18,961 nt of DNA, taken from Rhodobacterales bacterium 34-62-10. Its GTDB lineage: Bacteria > Pseudomonadota > Alphaproteobacteria > Rhodobacterales > Rhodobacteraceae. The stretch covers positions 1 to 18,961 of the forward strand of contig NCJR01000041.1 in NCBI GenBank assembly GCA_002282555.1. Direction: 5' to 3'. Positions 13,296 to 18,961 of the stretch are shown piece after piece. Every line of letters begins with the position of its first letter. Within the stretch, counting starts at the first letter, position 1. Under the pieces are notes generated by a model. It saw nothing but the letters and a program-made list of their open reading frames with translations, was not told where the DNA came from and did not search any database. The position numbers and the translations under genes are program-made.

Positions 13296-14363
13296 TCAGC
13301 CGCGCCCCGACAGCATCGGGATCGTCATGTCCTTGGCATAGGCGTTGGCCTGCGCCAGATACGCGTCATAGCTTTCGCGCACACGGGCCACATCCTCAGA
13401 GGCGGCGGTCAACTCGTCCTGCACCTCGCCCCATGCGGCGCGCATGCCGTCCACGATCTCGGGGCTGAATTGCAGGAACTGCACCCCGTCCGCCCGTAGC
13501 GCCTCCATCGCCTGCGCGTTGAAGAAATCGAACTGCGCCTGCGTTTCCAGCGCCACGGATTGCGCGGCCATTTCGCAGATCATCTGCAGATCGGGGCCGA
13601 GTTCAGCCCACGCGTCGCGGTTGAAGACAATGGCCAGACCCGCACCCGGCTCGTTATAGGCGGGCAGGTAGCACAGCTTGGTCACCTTTTGCAGACCGAA
13701 GGCCTGATCCAGCATCGGCCCCACCCATTCGGCGGCATCAATGGCGCCCGACTGCATCGACTGGAAGATTTCCGGCGGGGGCATCAGCACGGCGTTGACG
13801 CCGAGCTTGCGGTAGATCTCTCCGCCCAGACCGGCGATGCGCATGTTCAGACCCTTGAGGTCTTCGAGCGTGTTCACCTCGGTCTTGAACCAGCCACCGG
13901 ATTGGGTGTTGGAGTTGCCGCAGTAGAAACCCTTGAGGTTGCGCTGGGCATAGATGTCGTCCCAGATCGCCTGCCCGCCGCCCCATTTGAGCCATGCAAA
14001 ATGCTCGTTCGAGGTCATGCCGAAGGGCACGGCGGTGAACCAGTGAATCGCGGGGTTCTTGCCTGCGGCGTAATAGGTGGGACCATGGCCGACGGGCGCG
14101 TTGCCCTGCTGCACAGCATCTTCAACGGCAAAGGGCGGCACCAGTTCGCCGCCACCATGGACAGTGAAATTCAGCCGCCCATCGGACATGGCAGCCACCA
14201 CCTCGGCAAAGCGGGTTACGTTGGTGCCGACGCCCGGCGCGTTCTTGGGGAAAGCCGTGGGCAGGTTCCAAGTGATGTTGCCCTGTGCGATGGCAGGGGC
14301 TGCCAGAGCCGTGGCAGCGGCGGCAACGCCGGCGCCGCTGGCCAGAAAATCACGTCGTTTCAT
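13296..14363 (-). CDS. TRAP transporter substrate-binding protein (TakP/FcbT1-like)
   Basis: A periplasmic binding protein of 355 residues with a twin-arginine signal (MKRRDFLASG, hydrophobic run, AAPAIAQ at about 21-27). Mature landmarks of the mannitol/chloroaromatic/alpha-keto acid group are GGGELVPPFAVEDAVQQG, NTQSGGWFKTEVNT (GGWF 156-159), GLNMRIAGLGGE with the likely ligand-binding Arg175, and DAAEWVGP (212-216). It resembles R. sphaeroides TakP, which binds alpha-keto acids, and its probable substrate is an organic carboxylate; the exact one is open. Two adjacent ATGs (14366, 14363) follow AGAGGAG; I use 14363 for better spacing and because the TAT motif begins there. It is the last gene of the TRAP operon, 30 bases after dctM. 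Confidence 0.93.
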   Translation of the reverse strand: MKRRDFLASGAGVAAAATALAAPAIAQGNITWNLPTAFPKNAPGVGTNVTRFAEVVAAMSDGRLNFTVHGGGELVPPFAVEDAVQQGNAPVGHGPTYYAAGKNPAIHWFTAVPFGMTSNEHFAWLKWGGGQAIWDDIYAQRNLKGFYCGNSNTQSGGWFKTEVNTLEDLKGLNMRIAGLGGEIYRKLGVNAVLMPPPEIFQSMQSGAIDAAEWVGPMLDQAFGLQKVTKLCYLPAYNEPGAGLAIVFNRDAWAELGPDLQMICEMAAQSVALETQAQFDFFNAQAMEALRADGVQFLQFSPEIVDGMRAAWGEVQDELTAASEDVARVRESYDAYLAQANAYAKDMTIPMLSGRG

Positions 14364-14393
14364 CATGTTCTCCTCTGAATGATGCAATCCGGT

Positions 14394-15938
14394 TCAGAAC
14401 AACACACCGGGTAGCCATGTGGCAAGCGCCGGGAACGCGATCAGGATACCAAGCCCGATCAGTTGCAACACAACAAAAGGGGCCACGCCCAGATAGGTGT
14501 CGCGGGTCGTGATCCCGCGCGGGGCGACCGAGCGGAAATAGAACAGCGCGAAACCGAAGGGCGGGGTCAGGAACGAGGTTTGCAGGTTCATCGCCAGAAG
14601 CACCCCGAACCAGACCGGCGAGATATCACCGCCCAGCAGCGCGGGACCAAGAAGGGGGACGACGATATAGATGATCTCGATCGCCTCCAGCAGGAAACCC
14701 AGGAGAAAGACCAGTCCCATCACGATCAGCAGCGCGCCCCATTCGCCGCCGGGCAGGTTGCCCAGCAGATGGGACGCCGCGTCCTCACCGCCGAAGCCGC
14801 GAAAGACCAGTGCCAGCATCGAGGCGGCGATGACGATGCCAAAGACCATGCCGGTGATGCGCAACGTATCCTCGGTCGCGGATGCCAGAACGCCGGAGCG
14901 CCACAGCTTCCACACCGCGACGGCCAAGCCCAGCAACAAAAGCGCGACCAGCAGCACCGCCACCCAGGTCGCGCCAGCACCCGCGCGCCCGGTGGTCAAC
15001 AGGCGCAGTGCCAGCAGCGCCAGCACCGCAAGCGCACCCAGCCCCACCCATGCGCGACCCCGCCCCGGGCGGTGGTAGCCCGCCATCATCAGGGCCCCCA
15101 CCGCGCCCAGCCCCGCCGCCTCGGTCGTGGTGGCGACACCGGCGAGGATCGAGCCCAGAACGGCCAGGATCATCAGAAGCGGAGGTGCAAAACTGCCCAG
15201 AATCTCGGCAAGCGGCGGACGCGGCGCCACCGGCACGGGGATGAGCGGCGCGGGCATTGAGCGCGCGTTGAGCGTCAGCACGGCAAAGGCATAAAGCGCA
15301 TAGAGGCCCACCAGCATCAGTCCCGGCAGCAGTGCCCCGGCAAAAAGGTCGCCCACGGACACGGCATCGGGCGCGAAATTGCCGGCGCGCTGCTGCGCCT
15401 CGAGATAGGTGTTGCCGATCTGGTCCCCCAGCAGCACCAGAAGGATCGAGGGCGGGATGATCTGGCCCAGCGTGCCACCTGCACAGATCAGCCCGGCGGC
15501 CAGTCGCTTGGGGACGCCCGCCTGTAACATGGAGGGCAGGCTCATCAGAACCAACATCACCACGGTCGCCCCGACAATGCCGGTCGATGCGGCGATGATC
15601 GCCGAGAACAGAAGCACCGACACCGCCATGCCGCGCGCGGACCCGCCCAGCATCTGGCCCAGAACCTGCAACATCCGTTCGGACACGCGGGATTTTTCCA
15701 GCAGGACACCCATCAGCACGAAAAGTGGCACGGCCATCAGAAGGGAGTTGGACATGATCCCGTAGACGCGCGCCGGAAAGAAATTGAGAAAGGACAGGTC
15801 GAACACACCGACAAGGCTTCCCAGCAAGGCCATCACGAAGGGCACGCCAGCAATCGCCAGCATCGCGGGTATCCCGCTGAGGATACCTGCAGCCAGTGCC
15901 AGCCCCAGCATGATCAGGAACACCTCGGGCAGGGTCAT
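14394..15938 (-). CDS. TRAP transporter large permease, DctM-type (FcbT3-like)
   Basis: The 514-residue membrane subunit that translocates the substrate with Na+ or H+ coupling. DctM features: AIAGVPFVMALLG, SLLMAVPLFVLMGVLLEKS, STGIVGATVVMLVLMSLPSML, GTLGQIIPPSILLVLLGDQ, TTTEAAGLGAVGAL and the C-terminal NLQTSFLTPPFGFALFYFRSVAP. It is longer than ordinary DctM (about 430). The extra part is about residues 288-355, between the TTTEAAGLGAVG helix and ASATEDTLRITGMVFG, and contains two more hydrophobic helices. Enlarged large subunits are a feature of the mannitol/chloroaromatic subgroup, consistent with the TakP-like partner. The gene overlaps the small-permease gene in ATGA (15938-15935). Confidence 0.95.
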   Translation of the reverse strand: MTLPEVFLIMLGLALAAGILSGIPAMLAIAGVPFVMALLGSLVGVFDLSFLNFFPARVYGIMSNSLLMAVPLFVLMGVLLEKSRVSERMLQVLGQMLGGSARGMAVSVLLFSAIIAASTGIVGATVVMLVLMSLPSMLQAGVPKRLAAGLICAGGTLGQIIPPSILLVLLGDQIGNTYLEAQQRAGNFAPDAVSVGDLFAGALLPGLMLVGLYALYAFAVLTLNARSMPAPLIPVPVAPRPPLAEILGSFAPPLLMILAVLGSILAGVATTTEAAGLGAVGALMMAGYHRPGRGRAWVGLGALAVLALLALRLLTTGRAGAGATWVAVLLVALLLLGLAVAVWKLWRSGVLASATEDTLRITGMVFGIVIAASMLALVFRGFGGEDAASHLLGNLPGGEWGALLIVMGLVFLLGFLLEAIEIIYIVVPLLGPALLGGDISPVWFGVLLAMNLQTSFLTPPFGFALFYFRSVAPRGITTRDTYLGVAPFVVLQLIGLGILIAFPALATWLPGVLF

Positions 15939-16432
15939 GGATGTGGCTCGGCTGTGGGGCGCAGCACGGCGGCGATACCTTGCAGGATCATCAGCACGCC
16001 TGACACTGCCACCAGCGTCTTGATCAGATAGACCCCGCCCAACCCTCCGGTTTCCACCGCCCCCTCGCGGATCGACCAGCTGTAGCGCAGATCGGGCAGA
16101 AAGGCCCAGACCATCAGCCCGAACACCGGCATCAGGAAGGCCAACAGTGCCACCAGATCGGCGCGGCGCAGATAGGCGGGGGGCAGCCGTTCCGACAGCA
16201 CATCCACCCGCACATGCCCGTCACGAGCAAGGCAGTAAGGCACCGACAGGATCAAAAGAACGGCAAAGGCATAGCCTGACAGGTTTTGCAGCTTGATGAA
16301 GCCCATGTCGAAGCCGAACCGCAGAACCACGATGCCGAGGACCGTGGACACCAGAACGGTCAGCGCAGCGGCGCAGGCCCATGCCGTCAGGTGTTCCGCC
16401 CAGCGCGCAAGTGTGAGCAAGGCCTTGCGCAT
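15935..16432 (-). CDS. TRAP transporter small permease, DctQ-type
   Basis: A 165-residue inner-membrane protein with four hydrophobic helices (about 15-42, 47-66, 93-113 and 132-155). It carries DctQ features: QNLSGYAFAVLLILSVPYCLARDGHVRVDVLSERLP and a C-terminal VYLIKTLVAVSGVLMILQGIA. The frame is open much further upstream, but the N-terminal region beyond residue 1 is not DctQ-like; MRKALLTLARWAEHLTAW is the family start and AAGGTG lies 6 bases before it. It is the first gene of the TRAP operon, followed with an ATGA overlap by dctM. The start of the operon faces a LysR gene transcribed away from it. Confidence 0.92.
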   Translation of the reverse strand: MRKALLTLARWAEHLTAWACAAALTVLVSTVLGIVVLRFGFDMGFIKLQNLSGYAFAVLLILSVPYCLARDGHVRVDVLSERLPPAYLRRADLVALLAFLMPVFGLMVWAFLPDLRYSWSIREGAVETGGLGGVYLIKTLVAVSGVLMILQGIAAVLRPTAEPHP

Positions 16433-16694
16433 CAGGACACCTTGGCCGCCTGCGGCTTTGGTAAAGCGGTGACTGTATCGGTCCGCGTCATGGGCCTGTC
16501 CCTTTGTCCGGTTCAATGCGCCTCGGATACGAGTGATAGTGAAGCGGAGACGGGATGCCAAGGGAGGCATTCCACCGCGGCTGTGGCGCCTGTGGCCGGG
16601 GCGGATGCCTCCGGCGGGGATATTTGCGGCAAGAAGAAGCGGCGGGGCAGGAAACCCTCTTTCGCCGTGGATGCTTTGTCGCGATACTCGGATC
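16433..16694. promoter_or_regulatory. Divergent control region between TRAP operon and LysR gene
   Basis: 262 bases. It contains an inverted repeat ATGCC (16555-16559) and GGCAT (16566-16570) with a 6-base centre that might bind a LysR-type protein, and a conserved-looking element at 16604-16639 (separate entry). Its 5' third resembles coding DNA in composition but I see no supported gene. Promoters for both directions are expected here; none is convincing by eye. Confidence 0.45.
16604..16639 (+). repeat. Rhodobacterales-type intergenic repeat element
   Basis: The stretch from GATGCCTCCGGCGGGGATAT to CAAGAAGAAG resembles a short sequence I remember in many Rhodobacteraceae intergenic regions (CTCCGGCGGGGATATTT, then a GCCAAGA-like tail). 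Only one copy occurs in this window, so its repeat status rests on memory. It lies 56 bases before the LysR start codon. Function unknown. Confidence 0.45.
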
Positions 16695-17588
16695 ATGATC
16701 GAAAAACTGGAGATGTTCATCGCGCTGGCCCGCGAGCAGCATTTCGGCCGGGCAGCCGAGGCGTGCGGCGTGACGCAGCCGAGCCTGTCGGCGGCGATCA
16801 AGCAGTTGGAGGATCAGCTGGGCGTGATGCTGGTGTGGCGCGGCTCGCGGTTTCAAGGGCTGACGCCGGAGGGCCAGCGCGTGCTGGAATGGGCGCGCCA
16901 GATCGTGGGTGATGCCCGCACCATGCGCGAGGAGATGCGGGCCGCCAAACAGGGGCTTTCGGGCAATCTGCGGCTGGCGGTGATCCCGACGGCGTTGACG
17001 CTGGTGTCGGACCTGACCACGCAATTCAGCCGCAGCCATCCGAATGTGCGCTTTACCGTGCGTTCAAGCACCTCGATCGAGATTCTGGCCCTGTTGGAGA
17101 ATTTGCAGATCGACGCAGGGATCAGCTATCTGGACAACGAGCCGCTGGGCCGTGTCACCACCGTGCCGATCTATGACGAACGCTATTGTCTGGTGGTGCG
17201 CGCCGATGATCCGCTGGCGGGGCAGGATGCGCTGCGATGGGCTGATCTGGGTGATCTGCCGCTGTGCTTGCTGACGCCGGACATGCAGAACCGCCGGATC
17301 ATCAACCTCCATCTGGCCGAGGCGGGGGTGAGCGTGGTCCCGATGGTCGAAGCATCCTCGGTGATCGTGCTGATCAGCCATGTGCTGGCAGGGGGATGGG
17401 CGACGGTGTTGCCTTTGAAGGCGGCTGAAATCTTTCTGGCGGGCGGCAGTCTGGCGGCGGTGCCGCTGCGCGCGCCCGAGGCGAGCCATGCCGTGGGGCT
17501 GATCGCGCCGTGGCGCGAGCCACACACGCCTGTGCTGGCAGCGCTGTTGCAGCAGGCGCAGGCGATGGCCGAGAAGCGCCAGGTTTGA
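16695..17588 (+). CDS. LysR-family transcriptional regulator, likely FdsR-like
   Basis: A 297-residue LysR regulator. The winged helix-turn-helix is at about 1-60 (MIEKLEMFIALAREQHFGRAAEACGVTQPSLSAAIKQLEDQLG), then the linker helix and a periplasmic-binding-protein-like effector domain (NLRLAVIPTALTLVSDLTTQFSRSHPNVRFTVR ... SSVIVLISHVLAGGWATVLPL). The open frame starts at 16533, but that extension is unlike LysR and includes the intergenic element; ATG 16695 is the family start, without a strong Shine-Dalgarno. It is immediately upstream of fdsG in the same direction, matching the fdsR-fdsGBACD layout known from Cupriavidus and relatives. A formate-responsive activator of fds is therefore the best guess. 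It might also affect the divergent TRAP operon. Confidence 0.92.
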   Translation: MIEKLEMFIALAREQHFGRAAEACGVTQPSLSAAIKQLEDQLGVMLVWRGSRFQGLTPEGQRVLEWARQIVGDARTMREEMRAAKQGLSGNLRLAVIPTALTLVSDLTTQFSRSHPNVRFTVRSSTSIEILALLENLQIDAGISYLDNEPLGRVTTVPIYDERYCLVVRADDPLAGQDALRWADLGDLPLCLLTPDMQNRRIINLHLAEAGVSVVPMVEASSVIVLISHVLAGGWATVLPLKAAEIFLAGGSLAAVPLRAPEASHAVGLIAPWREPHTPVLAALLQQAQAMAEKRQV

Positions 17589-17605
17589 TAGTCTAATCCT
17601 ATCAA
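17585..17605. promoter_or_regulatory. LysR-type operator candidate ahead of fdsG
   Basis: TTGATAG (17585-17591) and CTATCAA (17599-17605) are perfect inverted arms with a 7-base centre, containing the ATAG-N7-CTAT form and a T-N11-A frame common to LysR-type sites. It overlaps the stop codon of the LysR gene and lies 78 bases before fdsG. A possible promoter follows, TTGATC (17623-17628) and CATGAT (17645-17650) with a 16-base spacer, but that is weak. Confidence 0.6.
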
Positions 17606-17682
17606 TCCACCGAAATGCGATATTGATCTGCTGTGCAACCCTGCCATGATCAGCAGGACTTGTCCCGCCGGAGCCTTTCGCC

Positions 17683-18174
17683 ATGCAAGACCGCCACGCC
17701 AACCGCCCATCGTCCGAGGATGTCCGGACCCGGACCGAGGAGGTTCTGGCCGCGCATGCCCATCTGGAAGGTCCGCTGCTGCCGATCCTGCACGCCATTC
17801 AGGACAGCTTCGGTTTCATCCCGCAGGATTGCGTGCAGCCCATCGCCGAGGGTTTGAATATCGGACGCGCCGAGGTGCATGGCGTCATCACCTTCTACCA
17901 CGATTTCCGCGAAGCCCCTGCCGGGCGGCATGTGGTCAGGATCTGCCGTGCCGAGGCGTGTCAGGCACAGGGCGGCAATGCTTTGGCAGATGACACGCTG
18001 GCGCGTCTGGGCCTGGAATGGCACGGCACCACGTCAAATGGCGCGGTCACGATCGAGCCGGTCTATTGTCTTGGGCTTTGCGCCTGCGGGCCTGCCGCGA
18101 TGGTGGATGGCAAGGTTGTGGGCCGCGTGGATGCCGCCCGGATGGATGCCATTCTTGCGGAGGTGGGCGCATGA
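17683..18174 (+). CDS. fdsG: NAD+-dependent formate dehydrogenase gamma subunit (NuoE-like)
   Basis: FdsG is the small [2Fe-2S] subunit of the cytoplasmic molybdenum formate dehydrogenase that oxidises formate to CO2 and passes electrons to NAD+. The 163-residue protein shows the NuoE/thioredoxin-like fold, with HGVITFYHDFREAPAGRHVVRIC and the four cluster cysteines Cys88, Cys93 (C-x4-C), Cys129 and Cys133 (C-x3-C, in CLGLCACGP). GGAG lies about 9 bases before the ATG. The stop overlaps the fdsB start in ATGA (18171-18174). An isolated NuoE-like gene beside NuoF-like and LysR genes points to Fds rather than complex I. Confidence 0.94.
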   Translation: MQDRHANRPSSEDVRTRTEEVLAAHAHLEGPLLPILHAIQDSFGFIPQDCVQPIAEGLNIGRAEVHGVITFYHDFREAPAGRHVVRICRAEACQAQGGNALADDTLARLGLEWHGTTSNGAVTIEPVYCLGLCACGPAAMVDGKVVGRVDAARMDAILAEVGA

Positions 18175-18961
18175 AGGTCTGGCTTCCCCGCGACGCAGCC
18201 GCCCGCGCCCTTGGTGCGGATGACGTGGCCGAGGCGCTGCTGACGCAGGCGCGCGCCCGCGGTATCGACCTGACGCTGATCCGCAATGGCAGCCGGGGCA
18301 TGATCTGGCTGGAGCCGCTTCTCGAGATCGAGACGACCGCGGGCAGGATCGGGTTCGGTCCTGTCACACCTGCCGATATCGCAGGAATTCTTGACGCGCC
18401 CGAGGCGCATCCCAAAGCGCTGGGTCTGGTCGAGGTCTTGCCGTGGATGGCGCGACAGACGCGGCTGACCTTTGCACGTTGTGGCGTGATCGACCCACTG
18501 TCATTGGCGGATTATGAGGCGCATGGCGGCCTGTCCGGGTTGCGCCGCGCGATGGGGATGGACGGTGCCGGGATCGTCGCCGAAGTGACCGAGAGCGGGT
18601 TGCGCGGGCGGGGCGGGGCAGGGTTCCCGACGGGCATCAAATGGGACACCGTGCGCAAGGCCGAAGCCGACCGCAAATACATCGTCTGCAATGCCGATGA
18701 GGGCGACAGCGGCACCTTCGCCGACCGCATGATCATGGAGGGCGATCCCTTCACTCTGATCGAAGGGATGATCATCGCGGGGCTGGGCGTGGGCGCGACC
18801 AAGGGGTTTGTCTATCTACGCTCGGAATACCCCGATGCGATCGAGGTGATGAACGTCGCCGTCAGCATCGCGCGTGAGGCGGGGCTGCTGGGGGCCTCGG
18901 TTCTGGGGACAGGTCCGGCCTTTGACATGGAAATCCGCGTCGGGGCCGGGGCCTATGTCTG
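18171..18961 (+). CDS. fdsB: NAD+-dependent formate dehydrogenase beta subunit (NuoF-like), N-terminal part
   Basis: The first 263 codons of fdsB; the frame is open to the end of the window, so the C-terminal cluster-binding half is missing. FdsB carries FMN, the NAD+ site and a [4Fe-4S] cluster. Residues 1-about 95 form the thioredoxin-like N-terminal extension seen in FdsB (MKVWLPRDAAARALGADDVA). The flavin/NADH domain follows, with the glycine-rich GRGGAGFPTGIKW (146-158) and CNADEGDSGTFADRMIMEGDPF (173-194), both diagnostic. It starts inside the fdsG stop (ATGA). The molybdenum subunit fdsA should lie beyond the window. Confidence 0.95.
   Translation, partial: MKVWLPRDAAARALGADDVAEALLTQARARGIDLTLIRNGSRGMIWLEPLLEIETTAGRIGFGPVTPADIAGILDAPEAHPKALGLVEVLPWMARQTRLTFARCGVIDPLSLADYEAHGGLSGLRRAMGMDGAGIVAEVTESGLRGRGGAGFPTGIKWDTVRKAEADRKYIVCNADEGDSGTFADRMIMEGDPFTLIEGMIIAGLGVGATKGFVYLRSEYPDAIEVMNVAVSIAREAGLLGASVLGTGPAFDMEIRVGAGAYV

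Noticed and set aside
16533..16694. 54-residue N-terminal extension of the LysR protein
   Set aside because: The extension is translated intergenic sequence including the repeat-like element; LysR homology begins at the ATG at 16695.
17588..17605. OxyR binding site (ATAG-N7-CTAT)
   Set aside because: Only one of the two tandem dyads of an OxyR site is present and the inner consensus bases do not match; the adjacent LysR regulator is the better candidate.

Overview
The window is chromosomal DNA from an alphaproteobacterium, most likely a Rhodobacterales (Roseobacter-group) species. The basis is high G+C coding sequence, a uvrC / pgsA / moaD / moaE neighbourhood, TAT-dependent TRAP binding proteins, an alphaproteobacterial GTTC-N7-GTTC LexA-type site, and protein sequences that resemble Rhodobacteraceae orthologues from memory. 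No tRNA, rRNA, CRISPR array, insertion sequence or phage gene was seen. The window starts inside one gene (minus strand) and ends inside another (fdsB, plus strand).

Layout. (1) 1-1790: an ECF sigma factor and its membrane anti-sigma factor (plus strand) diverge from a gene for a short exported glycine-rich protein. Both directions carry an identical GGAAT-N16-CGTT promoter, so the three genes look like one self-contained stress module. (2) 1852-3629 (minus): SCP2-type protein, then pgsA-moaD-moaE (phospholipid synthesis and molybdopterin synthase). (3) 3757-6409 (minus): an ABC importer (binding protein, ATPase, permease; NMT1/THI5-like) lying between pgsA and uvrC, with a terminator or attenuator hairpin after the binding-protein gene. 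(4) 6575-8452 (minus): uvrC, preceded by an AT-rich upstream region with a LexA-type box, palindromes and a 12-bp direct repeat. (5) 8774-11454 (minus): S49 peptidase, a 55-residue zinc-ribbon membrane protein not previously listed as an ORF, a Na+/Ca2+ exchanger and a pteridine-reductase-like SDR, tightly packed. (6) 11553-13223: a CoxG-like SRPBCC protein (minus) diverging from a DMT/EamA exporter (plus). (7) 13296-16432 (minus): a complete TRAP transporter of the TakP/FcbT type. (8) 16695-18961 (plus): a LysR regulator followed by fdsG and the start of fdsB, the beginning of an NAD+-dependent molybdenum formate dehydrogenase operon, with a LysR-type inverted repeat between regulator and operon.

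How parts may work together. The FDH encoded from fdsG onward needs molybdopterin, whose synthase subunits are encoded by moaD and moaE, but the two loci are 15 kb apart, so this is a metabolic link only. Most genes are ordinary housekeeping or transport genes. The parts most worth attention are the ECF module with twin promoters, the small zinc-ribbon gene, the S49 peptidase that appears to lack an internal segment, and the regulatory region upstream of uvrC.
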